The notes beneath the pieces were generated by a model that ran no database searches, was not told where the DNA came from, and saw only the letters and a list, made by a program, of their open reading frames with translations. The translations under genes and the position numbers were made by a program. A stretch of 64,000 bases of DNA from Saccharibacillus kuerlensis DSM 22868 (GTDB lineage Bacteria; Bacillota; Bacilli; Paenibacillales; Paenibacillaceae), in NCBI RefSeq assembly GCF_000378145.1, contig NZ_KB899280.1, positions 1 through 64,000 on the forward strand. Reading direction: 5' to 3'. Every line of letters starts with the position of its first letter. The first letter of the stretch is position 1. Below are positions 1 through 7,229 of this stretch, one piece after another.

Positions 1-91
1 ACGGTTTATACATACAATCGTGGTAGGAAAGAAAAGCAGCAGCCACACTTTTACCTTTAGCCACGTCAATACTGAGTACCGGTTGATTCAT
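1..91 (-). CDS. IS110-family transposase, N-terminal 30 residues (cut by window edge)
   Basis: The minus strand from 91 reads ATG and then MNQPVLSIDVAKGKSVAAAF, preceded by an AAGGAGG ribosome binding site. The pattern hydrophobic-DV-(S/A)KG-x-S-x-x-A-x-F is the usual start of IS110/IS1111 transposases. The Asp in SIDVAK is the first acidic residue of their RuvC-like DEDD catalytic domain. The gene runs off the left edge, so the C-terminal Ser motif and subgroup cannot be judged. Members of this group (IS1111-attC) are known to insert into integron attC sites, and an attC-like repeat lies about 230 bases away. Assignment rests on 30 residues. Confidence 0.72.
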   Translation of the reverse strand, partial: MNQPVLSIDVAKGKSVAAAFLSYHDCMYKP

Positions 92-323
92 GAGGACCTC
101 CTTAATTTCACTGGAGCCAGCACTTTCGTTCTCCACAGGTTGGCACGGTGATGCGGGCTCTAGGCCCAACCAGCTAAATCGGGGTATGAACAAAAGGCAA
201 GGGCTTATAACACTTTACAAGACGGGATCGGTGTCCCAACAAAATATGCGTTATTCCACCCAGTGTTTTCTCCAGTATAAAGAAAAAGTTCATCCCCAAA
301 CTAGCCGGGATGAACTGAGAATA
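92..323 (-). mobile_element. Probable non-coding end of the IS110-family element
   Basis: Between the transposase start (91) and the first attC-like repeat (324) there is no convincing gene. IS110-group elements carry a long non-coding end upstream of the transposase that is transcribed as a guide (bridge) RNA; this interval is about the right length and in the right place. The outer boundary is uncertain because these elements lack long terminal inverted repeats and the other end is outside the window. A forward reading frame covers 90-455 but shows no family resemblance and runs through the repeat. Confidence 0.4.
282..316 (-). terminator. Hairpin with T-rich tail, reading toward the transposase
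   Basis: Arms 287-295 (AGTTCATCC) and 308-316 (GGATGAACT) pair perfectly. On the minus strand the hairpin is followed by TTTTTC. It could stop read-in transcription into the insertion element or be part of a structured RNA from its non-coding end. Confidence 0.45.
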
Positions 324-419
324 CCAACAATATATTCACGCGGCGGGCCATACGGCCCTGGGTCCGACATCCGTCGGACACCCGGCATACGCCGAGTCGT
401 GAATACAGGAACGTTCTGT
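324..419 (+). repeat. attC-like repeat A
   Basis: It starts CCAACAA, then TATTCACG (333-340), and ends CGTGAATAC (398-406), AGGAAC, GTTCTGT (413-419). The inner arms are exact reverse complements. The middle contains two further hairpins, one being GGTCCGAC-ATCC-GTCGGACACC. The order outer box, short unpaired spacer, inner box, variable stem, inner box, spacer, outer GTT box matches an integron attC site. Its outer boxes are the weaker ones of the set. It lies between the IS110 end and the first cassette-like gene. Confidence 0.65.
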
Positions 420-469
420 GAAATCAGTGCAAAGATAATATTGAAAACCTCATAAAGGAGGAATAGCTT

Positions 470-1003
470 ATAAAGATCCGCATTATAGGAGCATGTGGAA
501 GTGGGAAATCTTATATCGCTAGAGAACTATCGAAGAAATATGGAATCGAATATTATGAACTTGATAATTTAGTGTGGGATAGAAGTCATCCCAATCGTAG
601 ATACCCTACAAAAATCAGAGATTCCAAACTAAACGAAATTTTACATAGGGAATCTTGGATTATAGAAGGAGTACACCATAAGTGGGGACATGAGAGCTTC
701 AAGAGGGCAGATTTAATTTATATAATAAAACCAAATAAAATTCAAAGGGACTATAGAGTAATAAGAAGATTTATTCGAACACGATTAGGTTTAGAGCAGA
801 GTAATTATAGACAAACTTATAAGGATCTATATCAAATGTTATTTGTATGGAATAGGGAATTTGACAAAGACAGTATAAAAGAAATTATAGAGATGACAGG
901 AGTATATTCAGAGAAAAGAATAATAGTAAGAACCAACAAACAATTATTAAAACAAACCGAACAATTTTGGGAAGTAACGCAAGAAAGCAATGATTTTATA
1001 TAA
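470..1003 (+). CDS. P-loop NTPase, topology-modulation/FlaR-like family, with apparent ATA start
   Basis: This 177-residue protein begins KIRIIGACGSGKS, a clear Walker A loop, and continues with the ELDNLVWDR and WIIEGVHH segments typical of the small kinase-like ATPases called DNA topology modulation protein. Its biochemical role is not established. The start is odd. An AAAGGAGG site ends at 461, eight bases before an ATA codon at 470. In frame, the codon before it is CTT and the one before that a TAG stop, and the next ATG (572) would remove the Walker loop. So either AUA initiates or the start codon has mutated. The TAA stop (1001-1003) lies inside the TAAC that opens repeat B. A truncated relative is at 12923-13408. 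Confidence 0.75.
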   Translation: MKIRIIGACGSGKSYIARELSKKYGIEYYELDNLVWDRSHPNRRYPTKIRDSKLNEILHRESWIIEGVHHKWGHESFKRADLIYIIKPNKIQRDYRVIRRFIRTRLGLEQSNYRQTYKDLYQMLFVWNREFDKDSIKEIIEMTGVYSEKRIIVRTNKQLLKQTEQFWEVTQESNDFI

Positions 1004-1083
1004 CATAGTATTCACGCTACGAGCATTCGCTCTTAATTCGGCCTATGCCGGACACCTAGCACGTAAATAGAGAAACGTTAGAC
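1001..1083 (+). repeat. attC-like repeat B
   Basis: It opens with TAAC (1001-1004), then TATTCACG (1009-1016), and closes with CGTAAATA (1062-1069), a short spacer and GTTAGAC (1077-1083). GTTAGAC fits the integron R' consensus GTTRRRY exactly. One base differs between the inner arms. The centre has GAGCATTCGCTC and CGGCCTATGCCG hairpins. The upstream gene's TAA is the first three bases of the site. Confidence 0.75.
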
Positions 1084-1129
1084 AAAATACTTGAATCATT
1101 AGTAATTCTATTGGATTGGAGATGGTGAA

Positions 1130-1630
1130 GTGCTAGAGACTGAAAGACTGATTTTTCGAAGTTATTCGAGTGATGATCTCCATTTACTATTAGAGATGAC
1201 AAGTAATCCGGATATTATGAAATTTATTCGGCATGGAAATCCATGGACAAAAGAAGAAGCGATAGAGAGCCTTAACCGGTATATCGGTTGGAATAATGAA
1301 GGAATTGGTTTATATCTAGCTTTTAATAAGCAAAATAGTAAATTGGTTGGTCACTCTGGGTTGATCCCACAAATCATTGAGGACATTAATGAGCTTGAGG
1401 TTGGATATTGGGTGGTCAAAGATGAATGGGGTAAGGGCTATGGCCTTGAGCAAGCCAAAGCCTGGAAAGAGTACGGATTAATGGATCTTGAGCATCCCCG
1501 ATTAATTTCCTTAATTCAAAACGGCAATATTGGTTCAATAAAAGTTGCGGAGAAGAACGGAATGAAACACGAGAAAGATATTGAACTACTTGGAAAAAGA
1601 GTGGCTGTCTATTCAATCTGCATTACCTAA
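1130..1630 (+). CDS. GNAT N-acetyltransferase, RimJ/RimL-like
   Basis: This 166-residue protein starts at GTG 1130 after a GGAG site. ETERLIFRSYSSDD at the N-terminus, the central ELEVGYWVVKDEWGKGYG acetyl-CoA loop and GSIKVAEKNGM near the C-terminus are the ordered marks of the RimJ/RimL type of GNAT, which transfers acetyl from acetyl-CoA to an amino group. The substrate cannot be read from sequence. It is the first gene of the two-gene unit between repeats B and C and lies 29 bases before the S51 gene. Small GNATs are frequent cargo of integron cassettes. Confidence 0.88.
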   Translation: MLETERLIFRSYSSDDLHLLLEMTSNPDIMKFIRHGNPWTKEEAIESLNRYIGWNNEGIGLYLAFNKQNSKLVGHSGLIPQIIEDINELEVGYWVVKDEWGKGYGLEQAKAWKEYGLMDLEHPRLISLIQNGNIGSIKVAEKNGMKHEKDIELLGKRVAVYSICIT

Positions 1631-1659
1631 ATAAACTATTATTTAAAGGCGGGATTTCA

Positions 1660-2286
1660 ATGGGCAGCTTGTTATTAACCTGTTGCGGTTTTTACACTGA
1701 AGATATCAAGAATCAATTCCTGAATTTTATTGATAGAGATATTTCTCAATTAAAAGTCTCTATTATCACAACAGCATCCCCTATGAAAGAAAATAATAGA
1801 TATGCACAAAAGGCAATGCAAGATTTCAAGGACATGGGGTTTCAGCATATTAAGTTTGTAGATATAGAATTTGATGACCCACAAGTTCTTGTACATAGAG
1901 ATGTTATATATATCAATGGTGGAAATCCATTTACATTATTGTATTACGCTAAGAAAAGCGGTGCTGATGAAATGATAAAATCACTGGCCGCCCAGAATGT
2001 AATTATAGTCGGAGTAAGTGCGGGAACGTTATTACTGGGGCCGAATATTAACATTGTCGATTTTTTTACTCCACAGATGAACACAATAGGGTTAACGGAT
2101 TTTAAGGCATTGGGTGTAACCGACAAGCTTATTTTTCCTCACTATGATAGAGAGGACGTATTTAAAGATTGTACTAATAAAACAATTGAAGAGAGAATAG
2201 TAGAATTTGAATCTAATGAGAACTGTATGGTGACAAGGCTTAAAGATGAAGAATATATCTCAATCTCAATGAACCAAGCACATTGA
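1660..2286 (+). CDS. Peptidase S51 / type 1 glutamine amidotransferase-like protein
   Basis: The 208-residue protein has the S51 (peptidase E-like) pattern: an INGGNPFTLL loop (about residues 87-96), the nucleophile elbow GVSAG with catalytic Ser (about residue 120), and FPHYDRE with a candidate catalytic His further on. Family members cleave small acidic peptides or serve unknown roles; the substrate here is unknown. It follows the GNAT gene closely with its own AAAGGCGGG site and ends about 50 bases before repeat C, so both genes appear to be in one cassette-like unit. Confidence 0.82.
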   Translation: MGSLLLTCCGFYTEDIKNQFLNFIDRDISQLKVSIITTASPMKENNRYAQKAMQDFKDMGFQHIKFVDIEFDDPQVLVHRDVIYINGGNPFTLLYYAKKSGADEMIKSLAAQNVIIVGVSAGTLLLGPNINIVDFFTPQMNTIGLTDFKALGVTDKLIFPHYDREDVFKDCTNKTIEERIVEFESNENCMVTRLKDEEYISISMNQAH

Positions 2287-2334
2287 AAGTCGTGAATTCA
2301 TTAAAAGCAGCTCAAAGAATCCCCTAAAATCTGC

Positions 2335-2486
2335 TAACACCGTATTCACGCTGCAGGACTACGCCCCTTGGTCTGCCAGCGGAATTTCGAGGAAATAGTA
2401 TCCAGTAGACAACTCCTGCGAGGCTAAGTCTTCGACCCGCTCACTCCTTTAAGCTTCTCGGGTTCGTGAATACAACAACGTTAACC
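2335..2486 (+). repeat. attC-like repeat C (longest copy)
   Basis: TAAC (2335-2338), ACC, GTATTCACG (2342-2350) on the left; CGTGAATAC (2465-2473), AACAAC, GTTAACC (2480-2486) on the right. The 9-base inner arms are perfect complements and the outer TAAC/GTTA also pair. The interior, about 115 bases, is longer than in the other copies, as is seen for variable attC stems. Confidence 0.75.
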
Positions 2487-2516
2487 AAAAGAAGTCTTAG
2501 TTTAGGAGGAGTCTAT

Positions 2517-3287
2517 ATGATATTGGAAAAAGTTATAGATAGAGTTGTCATACAAAGTGAATATAAGGATTTTGTTGATAAGTATATCGATCAAATACTC
2601 ACTGAATTTAAAGGTAAGATTCATAGCATTTATATGTGTGGCTCGATTCCAAAAGGAGCGGCTAGACCTTTTGAGTCAGACGCAGACTTTACTGTTTTAT
2701 GTGTAAATCCCAATGATATTGATTATGAAAGATTGTCAGTTATTAAAGACAGGCTTCTGGAAGAATATCCGGTAGTAACTAAGATTGATACGATCATTTG
2801 CTCGATTGACGATGTGTTAAGTAAACCGAGTGAGTGGGGTTTTTGGGTTAAGATCATTTGCGTTTGCATGTATGGTCAAGACATTGGTGAAAAAGTGCCA
2901 TCGATAATTATTTCTCCAGCATTCATTTTGGATTTAAATACAGAAACCAAGAATGAAGTAGATCATAGACGGCGTTTACTTTCTAATGCTAATGATCACA
3001 CAATGAAAACTAGATTAATTAAAGGTTACTCTAAGCGATTAATTCGTGCCTTATACTCGTTGGTTTTAGAAGATACAGGTGTATGGGAAGATGACATGTT
3101 TAAGATGAAGAATGCCATATTAAATTATTGTGAGATTGACTCTGCTTTAGTTAATTATCTGTATGCTTGTTACTTGGATAGTAATCATGTACTTGTTGAA
3201 GAGTTTCTGAGAATTGCGGATGAAGTATATAGCTATTTTGAAAAGGCCTTGAATACAATGGCTGCTTCTAAAACTTCCTTCGACTAA
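2517..3287 (+). CDS. Nucleotidyltransferase-domain protein
   Basis: The 256-residue protein starts at ATG 2517 after TAGGAGGAG; an upstream frame extension would run into repeat C. Residues about 40-60 hold CGSIPKGAARPF-ESDADF, the G-S...D-x-D signature of polymerase-beta-type nucleotidyltransferases, which include aminoglycoside adenylyltransferases and MNT antitoxins. The C-terminal half is helical and has no obvious catalytic motif, as in ANT-type resistance enzymes. The substrate is not evident. The TAA stop (3285-3287) is the start of repeat D, the same arrangement as at repeat B. Confidence 0.8.
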   Translation: MILEKVIDRVVIQSEYKDFVDKYIDQILTEFKGKIHSIYMCGSIPKGAARPFESDADFTVLCVNPNDIDYERLSVIKDRLLEEYPVVTKIDTIICSIDDVLSKPSEWGFWVKIICVCMYGQDIGEKVPSIIISPAFILDLNTETKNEVDHRRRLLSNANDHTMKTRLIKGYSKRLIRALYSLVLEDTGVWEDDMFKMKNAILNYCEIDSALVNYLYACYLDSNHVLVEEFLRIADEVYSYFEKALNTMAASKTSFD

Positions 3288-3354
3288 CACCCTGTTGACG
3301 CTCCGGGTCCCTCTAAGAAATGAGAGATATGGTCGTGGATTCAGAATCTTATGC
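3285..3354 (+). repeat. attC-like repeat D (degenerate)
   Basis: TAAC (3285-3288) and ACCC are kept, but the inner arms TGTTGACG (3293-3300) and CGTGGATTC (3334-3342) have several mismatches. The right outer box is CTTATGC (3348-3354), one base from GTTATGC. It is shorter than copies A to C and looks like an eroded version of the same element. Confidence 0.5.
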
Positions 3355-3476
3355 ATTGTGGGACTACATTTTTGAATAATGATTTTTGGAACTTTTAATA
3401 GGGCATTGCTTGAAGTGCTTCAAAAGATGAGTTTAGTTCGAAAGCTATAAGTTCAAGTTCTTTAAGGAGTGATTGG

Positions 3477-3851
3477 ATGAGAATCTTTAATTTTGATAAG
3501 GATAGCGGTAGAGAAATCACTAATTTTGATAGTAAAGATGCCATTTTCTCAAGAATCATTCAACATAACAAACCGATACATATAGGATGTTTTCATATAG
3601 GGTCTGAAGGAGTTGTAGGATCACATCCAGCAGCGGTGCATCAATTATTTTTAGTGTTGAATGGTCAAGGTTGGGTAGTCGGTAAAGAGGGGATTCAATA
3701 TCGTATTCAATCGGGGAGAGCCGCCTATTGGGAACCCGAAGAAATACATGAATCGGGATCGGAAGAAGGAATGACAGTGATTGTAATTATTGTAATTGAA
3801 GGCGAAGATTTAGAACCTATGATGACAGAAATTGAATGGCTTGAAGGTTGA
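3477..3851 (+). CDS. Small cupin-domain protein
   Basis: The 124-residue protein begins at ATG 3477 after AAGGAGTG. A single cupin barrel is suggested by GSHPAAVHQLFLVLNGQGWV (motif 1 with His residues) and a later AYWEPEEIHESGSE segment (motif 2 with His). Such stand-alone cupins bind a metal and a small ligand; the reaction is unknown. It is the only gene between repeats D and E and is in the same orientation as the other array genes. Confidence 0.75.
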   Translation: MRIFNFDKDSGREITNFDSKDAIFSRIIQHNKPIHIGCFHIGSEGVVGSHPAAVHQLFLVLNGQGWVVGKEGIQYRIQSGRAAYWEPEEIHESGSEEGMTVIVIIVIEGEDLEPMMTEIEWLEG

Positions 3852-3874
3852 TTTGGAGAAGAAGCAACATCCTA

Positions 3875-3944
3875 TAACACAGCATTCATGCTGCGGGCAT
3901 ACGTCCTAGCTCTTGAAAACAAGAACATGGAATGAAACTTATAG
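3875..3944 (+). repeat. attC-like repeat E (last, degenerate right half)
   Basis: The left half is well kept: TAAC (3875-3878), ACA, GCATTCATG (3882-3890), CTGCGGGCATACG. The right half has CATGGAATG (3926-3934), which pairs with the left arm if one base bulges, and CTTATAG (3938-3944) as a weak outer box. A CTTG-AAAA-CAAG hairpin sits in the centre. No further copy was found to the right, so this is the end of the array. Confidence 0.5.
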
Positions 3945-4079
3945 TAATTTAAGTGTTGATCTAACGTAATAAACAAACAGGGAGTTTATGAAAAAGAATA
4001 TAACTACATGACAGGTTTGAGAGTTTTATAGATAAGAATAAAGAGTAGAAGAATCTTTTCCAGCCCAAGGAGGGAGAAT

Positions 4080-5030
4080 TTGAATACGATACTTTCGGTG
4101 CGGCATTTGTCAAAGGAGATTAAAGGCAGATCGATTGTAAAAGATATATCGTTTGACGTTTTAGAAGGAGAAATAGTCGGGCTGCTTGGTGCCAATGGAG
4201 CAGGCAAGACAACGATTATGAAAATGATTGTCGGATTGAGCAAAATAAGTGCAGGAGATGTCTGGATTGCGGGAAACAGCATGAAGACCCAATTCTCCAA
4301 AGCTCTTGATAACCTTGGGGCAGTAATTGAAGCTCCCGCCTTTTATCCTTATCTGAGAGGATACGAAAATTTGCGTCAATACCAGCGTCTGCATAAAAAC
4401 ACGTCTAAAGACTGGCTGTTGGAAGTTGCAAATCTCGTCGGAATTGACCATGCGCTGAAGCAGCGGGTAGGTACTTATTCTCTGGGGATGAAACAGCGTC
4501 TGGGCATTGCGCAGGCCTTGTTGAAGAAGCCGAAGTTACTTGTGCTGGATGAACCGTTGAACGGTCTCGATCCCGCCGGCGTGCGAGAAACGCGGAACTA
4601 TTTAAGCAAGATTGCTTCAGAGTTAGGCGTATCGGCTCTGATCTCCAGTCATCAACTGTCCGAAATCGAGCAGATGGCCAGTCGTGTGATCGTCATTCAA
4701 GAGGGAAGCCTGATGATCGAACAACAAATTGGGTATGAGGCAGGTGACGGCGGACTTCAACTCACGCTGCATGTCAATGACCTTGAAAAAACAAGCAAAG
4801 TCTTAGCTGAATTTTTAGGAGAACATTATCACTCCCTCACAAACCAACAAGCAGAAGAGCTGCCCGGCGGACTGTACGCGGTTTTCCTTACACTTGAGGA
4901 GGAACAGGTTCCAAGGCTGATTCGAACCCTATGCAGCGAAGGAGTAGACGTTCATCGGGTACAACCGGTGAATTCGAGCCTGGAGGAGAAGTTCTTGCAG
5001 TGGACAACCAAACGCGGCGAGGTGAGTTGA
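4080..5030 (+). CDS. ABC transporter ATP-binding protein, BcrA-like
   Basis: The 316-residue protein starts at TTG 4080 after AAGGAGGG. Walker A is GANGAGKTT (about residue 40), the signature is SLGMKQRL, and Walker B is LLVLDEPLNGLDP followed by SSHQLSEI with the switch His. The order and the roughly 80-residue C-terminal extension match BcrA-type ATPases that export bacitracin-like or lantibiotic peptides. One base separates it from the permease gene, so the two form an exporter operon. The compound is unknown; a two-component sensor, often next to such exporters, is absent. Confidence 0.88.
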   Translation: MNTILSVRHLSKEIKGRSIVKDISFDVLEGEIVGLLGANGAGKTTIMKMIVGLSKISAGDVWIAGNSMKTQFSKALDNLGAVIEAPAFYPYLRGYENLRQYQRLHKNTSKDWLLEVANLVGIDHALKQRVGTYSLGMKQRLGIAQALLKKPKLLVLDEPLNGLDPAGVRETRNYLSKIASELGVSALISSHQLSEIEQMASRVIVIQEGSLMIEQQIGYEAGDGGLQLTLHVNDLEKTSKVLAEFLGEHYHSLTNQQAEELPGGLYAVFLTLEEEQVPRLIRTLCSEGVDVHRVQPVNSSLEEKFLQWTTKRGEVS

Positions 5031-5031
5031 A

Positions 5032-5769
5032 TTGGTTCGGAATGAATGTCTGAAGATTGTAAACAAAAAAATCTTTATCCTGTCGTTGATTGGACTTGTG
5101 GGAGCAGCGATCCTATTATCCAGTACATATTCTCAGGATCTTATGTCTGAAGTCAATATGCCTCAAATAATGGATGGAGTAGTTGGAGCGTTAGGCATGC
5201 TGGTGGTTGTCCCTTGGGCAATTCTCGTATCTCCTTCCATTTGGACGGATGAATATCAATACAGTACCTTAAAACAGCTGTTTTTACATAGCTCTTCGCG
5301 TTCAAAACTGTATGCAGGAAAAGTGACTGCGATGATGCTGCAGATTGTCACAGGCGTTTGCTGTGTAGGTCTTGCAGCCTTTTTATCGCTTTTTCTTACG
5401 GGTGCGTCCAGTATGCAGTGGGAACACTCCATAATAGCCGTTTATTCGTGTGCAGCACTTATATGGCAGTGCTTTCTATATGCAGGCTTGGCCTCTTTGA
5501 TTGGGATCTGGACGAGATCGGCAGCGATCGGAGTTGGCGGGGGATTAGTTTTGTATTTTATGCAGCTGCTCTTTGGCGGCGGCCTCATTTCAGCTTCATG
5601 GACTCATCTTCTATTTATTCATCACGATGATTTAAGTCTTTACTGGCGTGATCCGCAGTATAAAGAGCAATTGCCAGGCATAACGGGATCCCTTGTTGTC
5701 GATGCCCTTTACATGCTGCTTTTCTTTGGAATTGGGTTATGGTTATTTGTTAAAGAAAGATCGGAGTAA
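5032..5769 (+). CDS. ABC-2 type permease
   Basis: The 245-residue protein starts at TTG 5032, one base after the ATPase stop. It shows about six hydrophobic segments (for example IFILSLIGLVGAAILLSS at the N-terminus and VVDALYMLLFFGIGLWLF at the C-terminus) and the WTDEYQYSTLKQLFL loop, close to the EY.xGT(L)K motif of ABC-2 permeases of the BcrB/LanE type. It would form the membrane part of the exporter with the upstream ATPase. No terminator was found after it. Confidence 0.85.
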   Translation: MVRNECLKIVNKKIFILSLIGLVGAAILLSSTYSQDLMSEVNMPQIMDGVVGALGMLVVVPWAILVSPSIWTDEYQYSTLKQLFLHSSSRSKLYAGKVTAMMLQIVTGVCCVGLAAFLSLFLTGASSMQWEHSIIAVYSCAALIWQCFLYAGLASLIGIWTRSAAIGVGGGLVLYFMQLLFGGGLISASWTHLLFIHHDDLSLYWRDPQYKEQLPGITGSLVVDALYMLLFFGIGLWLFVKERSE

Positions 5770-5934
5770 ATAAGGTTCAATGTTTCAAGCAGAGACTATG
5801 AATTCGGCAAAGTGAAATACGTGCACGCTGGGAAAATCAGCAGAAGAGAAAAATAAAAAAAGCATTTACATGAGAACATACATTCGGTAAGATGTTAATA
5901 TATGGATAGGTATAATACGATTGGAGGATGGACT

Positions 5935-6285
5935 ATGGGACGGGTTGTATTATTTGAAATGAGCAGTCAGGACCCTGACAAGTCAGCAAAATTTTATTCA
6001 TCGGTGTTTGGATGGAAAGTTGGAGAATCTAACTGGGGTTACTGCCCTGTAGAAACAGGAACAAACGATAAACCAGGAATTGACGGAGGAATAGCTCAAG
6101 GTCCTAATGATTTTCCTCATGGTACTAGGGTTCAAATTAAAGTCGAAAATATCGAAGATTCGATCAACCAAGCGAAAAGAATGGGGGGCGAAGTTGTTAG
6201 AGATAAGATGGAGTTTGATAACTATTATTTAGCGTATCTCGTAGATCCGGTTGGTATCGGGTTTGGGCTTATCCAATATAAATGA
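5935..6285 (+). CDS. VOC family (glyoxalase-like) protein
   Basis: The 116-residue protein is one VOC unit: VVLFEMSSQDPDKSAKFYSSVFGW at the N-terminus in two short blocks, GGIAQGPND in the middle, and YLVDPVGIGFGLIQY at the end. ATG 5935 follows TTGGAGGAT; an upstream in-frame ATG at 5902 has no good site. The family covers metal-dependent lyases, dioxygenases and resistance proteins, and the substrate cannot be told. It is followed by a terminator at 6297. Confidence 0.8.
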   Translation: MGRVVLFEMSSQDPDKSAKFYSSVFGWKVGESNWGYCPVETGTNDKPGIDGGIAQGPNDFPHGTRVQIKVENIEDSINQAKRMGGEVVRDKMEFDNYYLAYLVDPVGIGFGLIQYK

Positions 6286-6296
6286 TAAATTAGGTA

Positions 6297-6325
6297 AGAG
6301 TCTGCTTCATTGGCAGACTCTTTAT
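6297..6325 (+). terminator. Intrinsic terminator of the VOC gene
   Basis: AGAGTCTGC (6297-6305) pairs with GCAGACTCT (6313-6321) and TTATT follows. Confidence 0.8.
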
Positions 6326-6373
6326 TGTCCATACTAATGAAAAATACTTAAATACATATGTGAGTCGCTAACT

Positions 6374-6604
6374 TTAATATTCGGATTTCTTCCCACTAGA
6401 CTTAAACCTATACAGAATACGCAAAAGGCAGGAAAGCATCATCATTCCAAAAGCAATACGACTCAATGCGGCTTGCGGCTGCTGCATATCAATGCTTAGT
6501 GTGTACATGAGCAAAGCAGCAGCAGTTAAAAACAAAATAACATCTAACGCTGTCCAAAATTTTTTTGAGAAAGATGATTTTCTTGTGGTGGAAAGGTTGT
6601 TCAT
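6374..6604 (-). CDS. Small two-helix membrane protein, unknown
   Basis: The 76-residue protein starts at ATG 6604 with AAAAGGAGGAG upstream; longer frames to 6691 lack such a site. Two hydrophobic stretches (about residues 15-38 and 46-66) flank a short polar loop, and the C-terminus is Lys/Arg rich. No family was recognised. It is divergent from the gene at 6756. Confidence 0.6.
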   Translation of the reverse strand: MNNLSTTRKSSFSKKFWTALDVILFLTAAALLMYTLSIDMQQPQAALSRIAFGMMMLSCLLRILYRFKSSGKKSEY

Positions 6605-6755
6605 GAGCGCTCCTCCTTTTAAATGTAAGCCTTCTCTTTCTTGAACGATTCGGTAACCAAAAAAGTTTGCACCATAGTTTAACATATACAAATTAAATGC
6701 AGCATCGAAACGTCCATAGATATAGTAGGGTTCAAATTGAAGAGGAGGCGAATAT

Positions 6756-7160
6756 TTGGAGAGTAAGATTGAAGAGGTGTTGGAACTTTATCGTTCTGAA
6801 GGAGCAAAACGTCAATTCCCTCATGAAGATTTTGACCATTTGGAAGATGACTTTGCAGAGGAGTTCAAAAGGTATGTTCCTGGAGAAATCATACGTGCGG
6901 ATTTCATTACGTTCCTGTCTTTTACTTGCGGGCTGTCTGCCGGAGGAATTATTCAGAGACTTGAAGATCCATTAGAACGATATCGAACAAGGGAATGGTT
7001 GAGCAAATCTTTTTTTGAATGGTTTCCCAAGTACCGCTTTCTCGAAAGATACGATTTAAGTGAATATGAGACGCTGCACCAAGAATGGAGCATGGTGAAT
7101 GCGTTAAGAAAGAAACTGATCGAGTTGATTGATTTGAAAGACAAAAAAACTTGCGAATAA
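6756..7160 (+). CDS. Hypothetical acidic protein, 134 residues
   Basis: Starts at TTG 6756 after AGAGGAGGCG. The product is charged and probably helical, with a middle segment FITFLSFTCGLSAGGIIQRL and a Trp/Phe-rich SFFEWFPKYRFLERYDLSEYE stretch in the second half. It has no membrane segment or signal peptide. No family was recognised. Base composition is AT-rich like its left-hand neighbours. Confidence 0.55.
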   Translation: MESKIEEVLELYRSEGAKRQFPHEDFDHLEDDFAEEFKRYVPGEIIRADFITFLSFTCGLSAGGIIQRLEDPLERYRTREWLSKSFFEWFPKYRFLERYDLSEYETLHQEWSMVNALRKKLIELIDLKDKKTCE

Positions 7161-7229
7161 GTCTACGAGGAGGTCTACGGTGTGGAATGCAGTCAGTACG
7201 ACATTTAGCTTGATAGGGGAGAACAGCCA

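Noticed and set aside
90-455. Forward open frame of 121 codons across the IS110 end and repeat A
   Set aside because: Product has no domain character, runs through a palindromic repeat and starts inside the ribosome site of the opposite transposase gene.
3988-4011. Seven-codon ORF (MKKNITT) after GGGAG, upstream of the ABC exporter
   Set aside because: Could be a leader peptide, but no attenuator hairpins follow it and such short frames arise by chance.
5911-5916. TATAAT just upstream of the VOC gene
   Set aside because: Start of transcription would fall inside or next to the ribosome binding site, and no -35 is at the right distance.
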